A stretch of DNA of 64,000 bases from CAKMZU01 sp965248335 (GCA_965248335.1 CBDFIY010000003.1:1922001-1986000), one strand, 5' to 3'. Numbered from the stretch's first letter, positions 36,276-45,709 are shown. Program-made: numbers and translations. Notes: generated from the sequence alone by a model not told the origin.

Positions 36276-36881
36276 TTAGAGGCGACAAGTATCCTGACAC
36301 AGGGGGTTAACAGCTTCAAACCCCATATAAACAAGAATCTTATGTGGTTTAATTTGGCCAGCTGTTTGTTTTTCTATCAGCGGTGGGAAAATAGGCTGGT
36401 CAAAATGGTGCCAATGTAACCCTATACGATGCTGAGTTGGGGCGAAGTAGCGCATTAACAAACGATCAAACCGATAACCTGTTACTTTTGGGATAGCATG
36501 ATCAAAAGCACACTGATGGCTGATGCCCATACTGGGTACGCCTTGAATTTTTGCAGCCCAGGCTGAAATAGGTTCGAAATCACTTAACACTAAGTCGTAA
36601 TCTGTTACACGTAATTTAGAAATGTCCTTTAATAGCCCGATCATGTTATTCGCCATGAGCGTTTTTAATTTATTAACACGACCTAATTCTGTCATGAGCG
36701 TCAACCCATCAAAATAGAGAAAATCTTCGCCGAAAATAGACATGTCAAAAAAATCTTCTCGTTTCCTCCCTGAAAAAACAAAATCAATATCAATGCCTTG
36801 CTTCCTGAGTTCCGGTACTAAGGCCCTTGCTCTTGCTAGATGCCCGTTACCTGTGCCTTGAATTCCATATAGTATTTTCAT
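36276..36881 (-). pseudogene. Glycosyltransferase (MJ1255/VC2487 family), 3' part removed at the IS
   Basis: The first about 195 residues of a family of roughly 340-residue glycosyltransferases (start MKILYGIQGTGNGHLARA, then FSGRKREDFF and DLVLSDFEPISAWAAK). The frame runs into the IS3 inverted repeat, which supplies the last residues CQDTCRL and the stop. The missing C-terminal half is not on the other side of the IS. The ATG at 36881 is used because the preceding codon is only a TTG. Eleven bases downstream of the PAP2 gene, so once a two-gene operon. Confidence 0.85.
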
Positions 36882-36891
36882 CAAATACCTT

Positions 36892-37416
36892 TTATATCAG
36901 TGATAAGCTAATGAGGGAGAGTAAGCTACAAGCAATGCCTAATAGTGCGCCGAAGAATATATCTAGTGGGTAGTGCACACCTAAAATAACGCGTGATAAT
37001 CCAACGAGACTTGCCCATAAGAATAAAAGGGGCGAAAGAGCTGGGTAAAAACAACTGATTTGTGTTGCCATCAAAAATGCGGCGGCGCTGTGACCTGAGG
37101 GAAACGAGAATTCATCACTGGGCTGAACAATAGGGCACTGACCTGTGATCTGGTTAAAAGGGCGATGACGTTTAAAGGCTTTTTTTAATATGATAAACAA
37201 AGGAAGTTCAAGGCCAAATGCGAGGATGCAGCTCGATAAGCTGGCAGCGATTTGTGATTCATCTAATAAGTAAATAACGAACATAGCGACAGGGAAGCAA
37301 TATCCGTCACCTGTGAATGAAATAAATCGAAAAAAGCGAACGATACGTAGCTTAACTTGTAAACGAACCAGTAATAGATATGCTGTTGTATCGAGATAAA
37401 GAATATTCGTAATCAT
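36892..37416 (-). CDS. PAP2-family membrane phosphatase
   Basis: 174-residue integral membrane phosphatase. All three PAP2 motifs are present: KAFKRHRPF, FPSGHSAAAF and SRVILGVHYPLD. Four to five hydrophobic helices. Probable substrate is a lipid phosphate or isoprenyl diphosphate (undecaprenyl pyrophosphate phosphatases belong here), by family only. Encoded directly before the broken glycosyltransferase gene, which suggests a lost role in lipid-linked glycan synthesis. Confidence 0.88.
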   Translation of the reverse strand: MITNILYLDTTAYLLLVRLQVKLRIVRFFRFISFTGDGYCFPVAMFVIYLLDESQIAASLSSCILAFGLELPLFIILKKAFKRHRPFNQITGQCPIVQPSDEFSFPSGHSAAAFLMATQISCFYPALSPLLFLWASLVGLSRVILGVHYPLDIFFGALLGIACSLLSLISLSLI

Positions 37417-37504
37417 AAATGTCGTTCTCCTTTATTCTTTTATTAGTAATTCTAGAATTCCTGCATGTCTAAAGTGTGAATGAAATATGAACAATAAATG
37501 ACTC

Positions 37505-37632
37505 TATACCCATCGGAATTGGAGATGCAAGAAGGCGGCAAGCGAGCGAATCCCCGTGAGATTACAGTCCGTAAGTGATTGGGGTGAGCGAGCGTGGTCA
37601 ACGCCCTTGCATCTTCAAGTGTGATCGGTATA
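37505..37632 (-). repeat. ERIC/IRU palindromic repeat, full length
   Basis: 128 bp from tatacccatcggaattgga to gtgtgatcggta, between the divergent PAP2 and lipoprotein genes. Confidence 0.93.
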
Positions 37633-37737
37633 TATCTTGCAAAAGCTGCCACTTTCTTTGGGTTACCTATTGCAGGGGAATTGGGTTAGAATGAAGGATT
37701 TTTTAAGGTGGTCGGATTGACTTTATTAAGGTTTTTT

Positions 37738-38442
37738 ATGCGTCTTATTGTTTTTAGTATGATTGCATTGCTTTTTTCCTGTGCGACACAAAAAATAAAA
37801 GAACGGCCCAGTTTTTACTTGGCATCCAATCAAGTTATTGTTCTGCCAACGACATCCCAACAGGCCGGGCTTTCAAAAACCCGTGATAGGATTACTCGTG
37901 AGATTAAAAGTAGCCTAGAAAAACAAGGCTTTGCAATTGTTGAGGTTAAACCCTCAGATTTCGAAGCTTCAGAGAAAGAAGCACTTGATATAACCGGTTC
38001 TATTTACAACCCAAAGCTTAAAAAAAGCATACCCTATAACCAGCCGCTCTACGTTCGCTCGCTGATTAAATCTTTGCGTACACACTATGCTTTTAATGCG
38101 GTGATAGAATCAGAAGTAGAACTTCGTGACGCCGTTATGAAAAAAAATAAAGCTGCATGGGATGGTATTAGCGAGAAAATTGTTATACATAATCAACCAA
38201 AAAACACATCGCTTCCAGAGAAGGCGAAAGGTGTTTCTATACGTGTAGCAGCCTTTACGGCGGATGGGGGCACAATTACCCGAGGTTATACAGGCATTGC
38301 AGTACCTTATGCCATTTATTTTCAACATGGCTTCATGAGAACGCAGTTAAAACGGCCTATCGAATGGGAATCTAAGGTGCCTTTAGCCGTCAAAAAAGCC
38401 TTAAAGCCTTTTTATGAAAATGTAGAAGTTCGTCATGACTAA
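37738..38442 (+). CDS. Putative lipoprotein of unknown function
   Basis: 234 residues with a lipoprotein signal peptide: MRLIVFSMIALLFSC, lipobox LFSC (C15). The mature protein is soluble, with no recognised domain; it begins with a beta-strand region (IVLPTTSQQ) and ends EWESKVPLAVKKALKPFYENVEV. The ATG at 37738 is used because it places the signal peptide correctly; an earlier one at 37708 would add ten residues. It may be membrane-tethered in the periplasm. Confidence 0.7.
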   Translation: MRLIVFSMIALLFSCATQKIKERPSFYLASNQVIVLPTTSQQAGLSKTRDRITREIKSSLEKQGFAIVEVKPSDFEASEKEALDITGSIYNPKLKKSIPYNQPLYVRSLIKSLRTHYAFNAVIESEVELRDAVMKKNKAAWDGISEKIVIHNQPKNTSLPEKAKGVSIRVAAFTADGGTITRGYTGIAVPYAIYFQHGFMRTQLKRPIEWESKVPLAVKKALKPFYENVEVRHD

Positions 38443-38466
38443 AGTGGATATAAAAAGTGGATATAA
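38441..38466. repeat. 13-bp tandem duplication at the start of the aldolase gene
   Basis: AAAGTGGATATAA occurs twice in direct succession. Each copy contains a GTG, but only the second (38457) opens the long frame; the first meets a stop after nine codons. Confidence 0.7.
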
Positions 38467-39284
38467 AGCGTAGAAGAAGTGTTTTATTTATACCTTGCTC
38501 AAAAACGAGAGCGCTTGAGAAAGCACAAACACTGGATTGCGATGGCATCTTATTTGACCTTGAAGATGCGGTTGATGTTAATAAGAAAATAGAAGCCCGC
38601 CAACAATTAGTTACGGCGCTAAAATCACATCAGTATGGTAATAGAGAAAAAATTGTACGCATAAATCATTTGGATACGCCTTGGGGTTTTGATGATTTAA
38701 AAGCCCTTCAAGGCTTGCCGGTTGATGGTATATGCATCCCAAAAGTAGAGTCGGTGGAGTCCATTAATGAGGTTCTTGCTGTTTTTGATGAGCCGATGCC
38801 TATCTGGGTTAATATCGAAACGCCTTTAGGTGTTATATCGGTCAATCAAATTGCAGCACACTCACAAGTCGACGTTCTCATTATGGGGACGAATGATTTG
38901 GCCAGTTGCATGCGATTATCAACGCCGCCGAACGATATAGCTTTCCAGTACGCTTTTTCAGCCTGCATTATGGCAGCAAGAGCTTATGGGCGTGATGTGT
39001 TGGACGGTGTTTATAATGCCTTTAAAGATACAGAAGGTTTTATTAAAGCTTGCGAACACGCAAAACAAATTGGGTTTGATGGGAAAAGTTTGATTCATCC
39101 TTCTCATATAGCGCCTGCGAACGCCATATTTTCACCATCCGATGACGAATTATCACACGCTAAGGGACTTATTGAAGCGTGGAAGAATAGAGATCAGGAG
39201 CAGGGTATCGCTATCCATAACGGCCAAATGGTTGAAGCTTTGCATGTTGATAATGCCCGCCGTATTTTGCAAGTCGCGGAATAA
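38457..39284 (+). CDS. HpcH/HpaI aldolase/citrate lyase beta-subunit family protein
   Basis: 275-residue TIM-barrel lyase of the CitE/malyl-CoA lyase group. RRRSVLFIPCSKTRALEKA at the start, the metal-site region DLEDAV, CIPKVESVESI, MGTNDLA and DGKSLIHPSHI are all typical. A stand-alone CitE-like gene without citrate lyase alpha or gamma subunits suggests malyl-CoA or citramalyl-CoA cleavage rather than citrate lyase. The start is GTG at 38457, in the second copy of a 13-bp duplication. Confidence 0.87.
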   Translation: MDIKRRRSVLFIPCSKTRALEKAQTLDCDGILFDLEDAVDVNKKIEARQQLVTALKSHQYGNREKIVRINHLDTPWGFDDLKALQGLPVDGICIPKVESVESINEVLAVFDEPMPIWVNIETPLGVISVNQIAAHSQVDVLIMGTNDLASCMRLSTPPNDIAFQYAFSACIMAARAYGRDVLDGVYNAFKDTEGFIKACEHAKQIGFDGKSLIHPSHIAPANAIFSPSDDELSHAKGLIEAWKNRDQEQGIAIHNGQMVEALHVDNARRILQVAE

Positions 39285-39342
39285 TGCCGATGCTTTAAGT
39301 ATAAGTGGGCGGGTTGATCTGTAGGTACTGAAGGGATGTCTG

Positions 39343-39828
39343 TTGACTATTATCAAACTCGACAATCATGATAAGGAAATGGCTAAGCGTATTTTAGCGT
39401 TATCGGTAGCCGCTTACAGCACAGAAGCGGAAATTATTAATTGTCATGATTTCCCACCTTTGCATGAAAGCTTGCAGACTATTATTTCCAGTAAACATTT
39501 ATTTTTTGGTTATTTTGAATCTAGTAAGCTTTTAGGTGTTATAGCGATAGAGGATACATTGTGCGGCGTTATGGTAAATCGTTTGGTAGTTTCCCCGGCT
39601 AGCTTCAGGCAAGGAGTAGGAAGAAAGCTCTTGTATTCAATCACTCAGCAATCTGGGCTTTATGTTGTCATGGCCGCACTAAAAAACACAAAAGCGTTGG
39701 GGCTTTATCGTAAATCTGGCTTTCATGCGGTCAAAATAAGCTATGACCCTCACATCTTGTTAACGCTTGTAACCTTAGAGAAAGAGATAAATATACCCAT
39801 CGGAATTGGAAATGCAATAAGGCGGTAA
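39343..39828 (+). CDS. GNAT-family N-acetyltransferase with ERIC-encoded C-terminus
   Basis: 161 residues. The acetyl-CoA motif RLVVSPASFRQGVGRKLL (motif A, Q/RxxGxG/A) and ALGLYRKSGFHAV (motif B) identify the fold; the acceptor is unknown. The start is probably TTG at 39343, preceded by gaaggga. The last residues (IPIGIGNAIRR) and the stop codon lie in an ERIC repeat, so the original end was replaced by the insertion. Confidence 0.82.
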   Translation: MTIIKLDNHDKEMAKRILALSVAAYSTEAEIINCHDFPPLHESLQTIISSKHLFFGYFESSKLLGVIAIEDTLCGVMVNRLVVSPASFRQGVGRKLLYSITQQSGLYVVMAALKNTKALGLYRKSGFHAVKISYDPHILLTLVTLEKEINIPIGIGNAIRR

Positions 39829-39918
39829 GCGAGCGAACCCCCATGAGCTTACAGTCAGTAAATGATTGGGGCGAGTGAGCGCGGCCAACGCCATTGCATC
39901 TTTAAGGGTGATCGGTAT
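39792..39918 (-). repeat. ERIC/IRU palindromic repeat overlapping a gene end
   Basis: 127 bp from tatacccatcggaattgga to gggtgatcggtat, with the full central hairpin. Its first 37 bases are translated as the C-terminus of the GNAT gene. Confidence 0.92.
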
Positions 39919-39965
39919 CTCTCAAAAGCGTTGGTTAGCCAAAGTGAATTAACAGAACCTAAGCG

Positions 39966-41501
39966 TTAAAAAACATTATTGGTTGGGCCGTAAGCGTCAA
40001 TAATGTTTTGTCTTTGCTCATCTAAGTCATCCCAAGTAAAACCCAAGAAAACGGTTTGACTATTTACTGCTCTTCCCTGAAGCATGATATCTTTCCTGTT
40101 TTCTCTTGAGTCTTCGATACATTGCTTGAGCTGTTTGAGATTATTGATGTGCTTATCATCGAACTTTTCAATCACAGAATAACGGAATTGTTCATAAAAG
40201 GCGTTGGCCTGATTGTACAAAACGTTAGAAATAATAACGACCCTATCATCAATAGATGAATTTGTTCGCCTAAACTTTTTTGGAAGTTTACTGATGTGCG
40301 GGAAATTATAAGGCTCAAATATTTTGTAAATATTTTGTGTCATCTCAATAATTACGACGCCCCCAATTACCATATAATCAATATCTTTTACAGGATTATC
40401 CGACGGTATGAGATAAGACTCAGAGTAGGTGTGTGTAAGTGGATAATTAATATAGGCTATTTCACCTTTTCTTTTTAGGGTGAGTGCAACATTATCACCC
40501 AGTTGTTTTGCACTGATAATCGCTCGCCAAGAAATATTATCATTTTTTGATAGGTTAATATTTCCTTGATTACCTATGGGGAAGTCATCTATTGCCATGA
40601 GCACATCATTTTTATTAAGCAGCTGTTTATCCTTCTCAAGACCCGAGAGTTCCGTGATGAGCACGCCTGTCTCTTCCTCAGCAACATTAATAACTTTTCT
40701 TAGCTGTGGATTTTGCAAAGGAATGACATTTATAGAGATAAAAGGAACTTCATTGACTTGAGGGTAAGGCTTATCAGACCTTTCGATATCATCAAAGAAA
40801 TTTTGGATAACTGAGGAGGGTATAATGTACCCCACATTTTGTGCTTGCAGTAATGTTTGAAAGTTCACGCCCACAACTTTCCCATGACTAATGGCAGGCC
40901 CGCCACTTTTCCCAGGGTTAATTGCTGCATCGACTTGATACACGATGTTATCGTAACCTGTAAAGCAATAGGCGCTAAAATCTACACTGGATATAACGCC
41001 TTTTGTCATCGTTATTGTTTTTCCGCCGACAGGAAAACCGTACGAAGATACCGTATCACCAATATCAATGCTTTCATCTTTTTTTGTTAACTCTAAGCTG
41101 ACGGTTCCTTTAAAAAAATCTTTATCTTTTGGGGACAGTAATGCCAGATCCCTTTGGCTTGAGATGTATTCAATATCAGCGGCATACTCTTTATCCTCAC
41201 CAACTTTACGTAATCGAATGGATACTGCTCGTTCAACGACATGGGCGTTCGTCAAGATTTTATTTTCACCGTTGTATTTAACAATAAAGGCTGAGCCTTT
41301 ATCTTGTGTCAGATCACCAGCAACCCAAGGGTAATTAATGTTAATTGCTTTGACATTGCAAATTATCTTGATTGTGGATTTATTGAGGTCAGAAATTGTT
41401 AATTCTTTTTCCCCCTCTCCTGTAGCAATGCTGCTTTTTACAAGGGTAAGTAAACAAACTAGAAAAACTATTAAAAATGTGCCGCCATGTATCTTTATCA
41501 T
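39966..41501 (-). CDS. S1C (Deg/HtrA-like) trypsin-fold serine protease with PDZ region
   Basis: 511-residue exported protease. The signal peptide is about the first 26 residues. Catalytic triad by motif: His in LTNAHVV (H87), Asp in SQRDLALL (D118), Ser in NPGKSGGP (S199). The overall layout, with a PDZ-like region (about residues 280-350) and a long C-terminal domain, resembles the plant-type Deg9/Deg10-like subfamily of S1C more than DegP or DegS. Probably periplasmic quality control; the target is unknown. Single gene. Confidence 0.87.
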   Translation of the reverse strand: MIKIHGGTFLIVFLVCLLTLVKSSIATGEGEKELTISDLNKSTIKIICNVKAININYPWVAGDLTQDKGSAFIVKYNGENKILTNAHVVERAVSIRLRKVGEDKEYAADIEYISSQRDLALLSPKDKDFFKGTVSLELTKKDESIDIGDTVSSYGFPVGGKTITMTKGVISSVDFSAYCFTGYDNIVYQVDAAINPGKSGGPAISHGKVVGVNFQTLLQAQNVGYIIPSSVIQNFFDDIERSDKPYPQVNEVPFISINVIPLQNPQLRKVINVAEEETGVLITELSGLEKDKQLLNKNDVLMAIDDFPIGNQGNINLSKNDNISWRAIISAKQLGDNVALTLKRKGEIAYINYPLTHTYSESYLIPSDNPVKDIDYMVIGGVVIIEMTQNIYKIFEPYNFPHISKLPKKFRRTNSSIDDRVVIISNVLYNQANAFYEQFRYSVIEKFDDKHINNLKQLKQCIEDSRENRKDIMLQGRAVNSQTVFLGFTWDDLDEQRQNIIDAYGPTNNVF

Positions 41502-41664
41502 TACTATTTTAATTCAGTAAAAAGGTAGTGAATTTGAGTCCTTTATTTAGAGAAGTTCATCAACAACCTGGTTTTAAACTATTTTTCATCGTGGCTCGTC
41601 CGATCTTGAAATCTTGTGTACACTGATTATCGTCCCTATTTTTTTAAAGCGAGGTGGGCTAGCA

Positions 41665-42891
41665 ATGAACCAATTGTGGGCTGGTTTTTTTCTTATTGCC
41701 TTTTTTTTTGCAGGCTATCAAGGTTTTTTTCTTGGGAATTATGCTGTTTTTTCTGATGTGCTGAACAGTCTTTTTGATATGTCAAAAGTAGCCGTTGAAA
41801 TTTGTATTGGCCTCATAGGCTTGCTTACTCTTTGGATGGGGTTTATGAAAATTGCCGAAAGATCCGGCATTATTGACAAACTGTCTCAGTTGTTATCACC
41901 ATTGTTTTCAGTACTTATGCCAGATGTCCCACGTGGCCACCCCGCTATAGGCTCAGTGACCATGAATATGACGGCCAATGCATTAGGTCTTGATAACGCT
42001 GCAACCCCGATGGGGCTTAAAGCAATGAAGGACTTACAAACCCTGAATACAACACCGCATGTAGCCACCAATGCGCAGATACTTTTTTTAGTGATTAATA
42101 CTTCATCGGTAACGCTCTTTCCCGTGACCATTTTTTTGTATCGCGCGCAGCAGGGCGCTGTTAATCCTGCCGACGTTTTCATACCGATTCTTCTATCAAC
42201 GGCAGCCTCAACATTTTCTGGGTTATTAGCGGTCAGCTTTGTTCAAAAACTAAATCTGCTGAATCGCGTGTTTATTTTTTGGTCTTTAGGTTTTTTTGTG
42301 CTCATCATCTCGTTGTTGCTGTGGGTTTCAGGTATGACTGCAACGCAGCTAAATGATTTTTCTAGCCTCACTGGGAATTTAGCGCTTCTATCACTCATCA
42401 TGCTATTTATACTCATTGGTTTATATAAAAAAATTCCTGTTTACGATTGTTTTATAGAAGGGGCTAAGCAAGGAATTAGTGTTTCTATACGCATTATTCC
42501 CTATTTGCTCGGTATGCTAATTGCCATTGGGGTCCTTCGTGCATCGGGTGCCCTCGATGCACTAACAACAGCTATTCGTGGCATCGTAGAATTTTTGGGT
42601 GGAGATACGCGCTTTGTAGATGCACTGCCAACAGCAATGATGAAACCTTTTTCAGGCGCGGGCTCTCGTGCAATGATGCTAGATACGATGTCAACGCATG
42701 GTGTTGATTCTTTTGCCGGGCGACTTTCTGCCATGTTTCAAGGTTCAACAGAAACAACCTTTTATGTGCTGGCTGTTTACTTCGGCAGCGTGGGTATTCG
42801 CAATAGTCGGCATGCGATAGCTTGCGGTTTGATCGCTGATTTTGCCGGTTTGTTTACAGCTGTTATGCTTGCCTATTACTTTTATGGCTAA
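41665..42891 (+). CDS. SpmA-SpmB-like nucleoside-recognition (Gate) domain membrane protein
   Basis: 408-residue inner-membrane protein with two Gate (nucleoside_recog) halves corresponding to fused SpmA and SpmB. MNMTANALGLDNAATPMGLKAMKDL is the hallmark of SpmA and PFSGAGSRAMMLDTMSTHG with FQGSTETTFYVLAVYFGSVGI of SpmB. In Bacillus these proteins affect spore core dehydration; in non-sporulating gammaproteobacteria the role is unknown, perhaps transport. The ATG at 41665 follows gaggtgggctagca. Confidence 0.9.
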   Translation: MNQLWAGFFLIAFFFAGYQGFFLGNYAVFSDVLNSLFDMSKVAVEICIGLIGLLTLWMGFMKIAERSGIIDKLSQLLSPLFSVLMPDVPRGHPAIGSVTMNMTANALGLDNAATPMGLKAMKDLQTLNTTPHVATNAQILFLVINTSSVTLFPVTIFLYRAQQGAVNPADVFIPILLSTAASTFSGLLAVSFVQKLNLLNRVFIFWSLGFFVLIISLLLWVSGMTATQLNDFSSLTGNLALLSLIMLFILIGLYKKIPVYDCFIEGAKQGISVSIRIIPYLLGMLIAIGVLRASGALDALTTAIRGIVEFLGGDTRFVDALPTAMMKPFSGAGSRAMMLDTMSTHGVDSFAGRLSAMFQGSTETTFYVLAVYFGSVGIRNSRHAIACGLIADFAGLFTAVMLAYYFYG

Positions 42892-42899
42892 GAATGATA

Positions 42900-43568
42900 A
42901 TGAAAGAGCAAGTCAAAAAAGCAGCGACTGTTGTGCTACTCAGAAACACGGGGGAAGGGCTCGTTGTTTTATTACTAAAAAGAAACCCATCACTTAATGT
43001 GCTAGGCGGTTATTGGGTTTTCCCTGGTGGCAGCTTAGATATCAGCGACCAAGGTATCACGCTTGATGAACAGTTACGCTCTGCAGCCGTTAGAGAAACA
43101 GCGGAAGAGTCAGGGGTCTGTATAAAAAATACAGCCTTAACGCATTTTTCACGTTGGGTAACACCAGAAGGTATTCCTAAGCGATTCGATACGTACTTTT
43201 ATTGTGCAGAAGCAAGCAGTGGCAAAGTTGTGATAGATGAGCAAGAAATTGTTGACTATCAATGGGTGTCAATTGAGCAAGCTATTCATTCTCACCATGT
43301 AGGCCATTTTCAAATGATGCCACCAACGCTCATCACGCTGATCAAACTTTCTGCCTTTAATGATATGTCTTCTTTACGGCAAGCACTCCTCAATCACCCA
43401 TTACAGGTTTATCTTCCAAAGATTGCTGGTGGGGAAAGTTTATGCATGCTATATCAAGATGACTTTATGTACGATGTACAGTCCTCACAAAAAGGTGAGA
43501 AGCATCGCTGTGTTTGGGTGGAAGAGCGTTGGCAGTATATTGATGAGCGCAAATACAGGCCACTATAA
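42900..43568 (+). CDS. NUDIX hydrolase
   Basis: 222 residues. The Nudix box is visible as GGSLDISDQ...LRSAAVRETAEESGV (REtaEEsG), preceded by GYWVFPGG. It is longer than the minimal domain, with a helical C-terminal part resembling NUDT19/RNR-type members that act on CoA or acyl-CoA derivatives; the substrate is unproven. It starts eight bases after the Gate-domain gene and is probably co-transcribed. An ATG at 42894 is an alternative start. Confidence 0.88.
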   Translation: MKEQVKKAATVVLLRNTGEGLVVLLLKRNPSLNVLGGYWVFPGGSLDISDQGITLDEQLRSAAVRETAEESGVCIKNTALTHFSRWVTPEGIPKRFDTYFYCAEASSGKVVIDEQEIVDYQWVSIEQAIHSHHVGHFQMMPPTLITLIKLSAFNDMSSLRQALLNHPLQVYLPKIAGGESLCMLYQDDFMYDVQSSQKGEKHRCVWVEERWQYIDERKYRPL

Positions 43569-43698
43569 TCCTATTTTTTACAATACGGGGTGTATGCTGA
43601 TTTTCGGTTTTTTTCCTTTAAAGTAAGCAGTTCTTGGATACTTGCGAGTGCAGGTATCCATTTTTATGGGAGTTATTTAAAAGAGCCGGTGGCCGAGT

Positions 43699-45207
43699 TT
43701 ATTTCGCCTCCAGCGCATTGTCCCTCTGATTTTCCATCTCCATACGTTCAAAGAGTTCGCGAACGGGCGCTGAGGCTCCCCCTGTTGCCTTACTAACAAT
43801 AATGATTGTTATAAAACAGAAGACAAAACCAGGTAATATTTCATAGACGAAATCACCCAAGTACTTACCATTCCCGATGGGCATATAAATCCAAATAAGC
43901 ACGGTTAATGCACCTACGATAATGCCGGAGAGCGCACCTTTTGTGTTCATTTCTTTCCAATAAAGACTGAGTATGACAACAGGGCCGAATGCTGCACCAA
44001 ATCCTGCCCATGCGTTGCTCACCAATTCTAATATGCTACTTGTTCTATCTTGTGCGAGATAAATGGCACCTAAGGCAACAAGAAACACAGATACACGCCC
44101 AACAAGTACTTGCTGGTGATCTGTTGCTTTTTTATTGAAATAAACCTTATAAAAATCTTCAGCGAGTGAACTTGAGGTGACGAGTAATTGAGAGGAGATA
44201 GTACTCATAATTGCAGCTAATATGGATGCAAGTAAAAATCCTGTGATCAATGGGTGAAACAGTAAATAGGAAAGATCGATAAATATAGTCTCGGGGTCTG
44301 CCAGTAAACGCCCTTTGGCAATCATATAAGCCAGCCCTGTAAACCCTGCAGCCATAGCACCAACAATAGAAACAAGCATCCAGCTCATACCAATGCGTCT
44401 TGCTGTTGGCATATCCTTAACAGATCGTATTGCCATGAAGCGCACAATAATATGCGGTTGCCCAAAGTATCCGAGTCCCCAAGCAAGTGCAGATATAACC
44501 GCGAGTACTGATACGCCCTCAAACATGTTGAGCAGTTTCATATCGACTGAGCCGAGTAACTGCTGCATCTCTTTGCTGCCACCGATATCAATATATGCAA
44601 TGACAGGGACAAGTATGAGCGCGACAAAAATGATACATCCCTGTACAAAATCCGTCAGACTTACCGCTAAAAATCCGCCAAAAACCGTGTAAATAACGAC
44701 AACACTTGCCGTTAGATAAAGGCCTACTTCATAATTGATCCCAAACGAGCTCTCGAAAAGCTTACCACCTGCCGCCATCCCTGATGCCGTATATATTGTA
44801 AAGAATAGGACGATGACGAGAGATGAAATCAGCCTTAAGCTATGTGTTTTATCAAAAAACCTGTTTTCAAAGAAATCAGGAACGGTAATTGAATTATTGG
44901 CGTGTTCAGTAAAAGTTCTAAGCCTGGGTGCAACAATAAGATAATTCAGGTAAGCGCCGACAAACAAACCGATAGCAATCCAAGCACTACTTAAACCTGA
45001 AACAAAGATTGCGCCTGGCAGCCCCATCATTAGCCAGCCGCTCATATCAGATGCACCTGCTGATAGCGCTGTTACAGCAGGGCCGAGGCTTCTATCGCCA
45101 AGCATGTAGGCATCAACATCATCGGATGTTTTTCTGTAAGCATAAAAACCAATAGCTAGCATGCCTGCAAAATATAAAAATAAAGTGACGAGCGATAAGT
45201 CAGTCAT
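43699..45207 (-). CDS. putP: Sodium/proline symporter PutP
   Basis: 502-residue SSS-family transporter for Na+-coupled proline uptake, with about 13 membrane helices. DRSLGPAVTALSAGASDMSGWLMMGLPGA (sodium site region) and ALAWGLGYFGQPHIIVRFMA are characteristic of PutP. The length equals that of E. coli PutP (502). It stands alone; no putA in the window. The upstream region carries an AT-flanked ACCGGCCGGT palindrome. Confidence 0.94.
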   Translation of the reverse strand: MTDLSLVTLFLYFAGMLAIGFYAYRKTSDDVDAYMLGDRSLGPAVTALSAGASDMSGWLMMGLPGAIFVSGLSSAWIAIGLFVGAYLNYLIVAPRLRTFTEHANNSITVPDFFENRFFDKTHSLRLISSLVIVLFFTIYTASGMAAGGKLFESSFGINYEVGLYLTASVVVIYTVFGGFLAVSLTDFVQGCIIFVALILVPVIAYIDIGGSKEMQQLLGSVDMKLLNMFEGVSVLAVISALAWGLGYFGQPHIIVRFMAIRSVKDMPTARRIGMSWMLVSIVGAMAAGFTGLAYMIAKGRLLADPETIFIDLSYLLFHPLITGFLLASILAAIMSTISSQLLVTSSSLAEDFYKVYFNKKATDHQQVLVGRVSVFLVALGAIYLAQDRTSSILELVSNAWAGFGAAFGPVVILSLYWKEMNTKGALSGIIVGALTVLIWIYMPIGNGKYLGDFVYEILPGFVFCFITIIIVSKATGGASAPVRELFERMEMENQRDNALEAK

Positions 45208-45709
45208 AAGTTATCTTATTGAAAATAAATTTAATTTAGGGTTTACAGAATATCAACGTTTAATAATTGACCGGCCGGTAATTATCACGCATTAGTAACG
45301 ATAATCATGGTATTTAAAACTGCTTTATTAATTAAAATAGCAACTAAGATACTCCGATTATTTCATATAAAGGTAACCCTTTTGGCTCACTTTCCTACCA
45401 AAAAGTTCCCTAAAAAGAAATATAGCGGATTTTCATAGCATCGGCCTGGACTGTTTTTTTCATTCTAAGAATTGTAGTGCAAAATGGGAATATCGTGCGG
45501 ATGTTTTCGTGTGGTTGCATCAACTGCTTGAAATAATTAATAAAAAAGATAGAACTGTAAAATAGGCGTTTATTTCAAAGTTGTCATAAGTATTGAGCTA
45601 AGTCTTTGTGATTTTCTGCGTTTTTTCTGGCGAGATTTCTCTTATGCCGATGTATTTCGTCGATGGATTAAAGGGCGATAAAAGACTGTAAAAGTGTTAC
45701 TCAGTTTGA
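45208..45709. other. Gene-free region upstream of putP
   Basis: About 500 AT-rich bases. No plausible gene was found. The only distinct structure is a palindrome around 45264-45284, listed separately. Probably the putP promoter region plus non-coding sequence up to an ERIC repeat. Confidence 0.5.
45264..45284. promoter_or_regulatory. Palindrome upstream of putP, possible operator
   Basis: ACCGGCCGGT (45270-45279) flanked by TAATT and AATTA makes an almost perfect 20-bp palindrome, interrupted by one extra G. It lies about 60 bases before the putP start and stands out as GC-rich in an AT-rich gap. A TetR-type operator is possible. Confidence 0.35.

Larger units (their letters stand above)
34648..36299 (-). 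mobile_element. IS3-family insertion sequence (about 1.65 kb)
   Basis: Bounded by inverted repeats: right end aggcgacaagtatcctgaca (36280-36299) and left end tttcaacatacttgtcgcct (34648-34667), identical over atacttgtcgcct with mismatches at the extreme left tip. It contains orfA (helix-turn-helix) and orfB (DDE integrase). No flanking target duplication is visible, and the neighbouring glycosyltransferase gene and ERIC copy are both cut at its borders, which indicates deletion or rearrangement after insertion. Confidence 0.88.
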
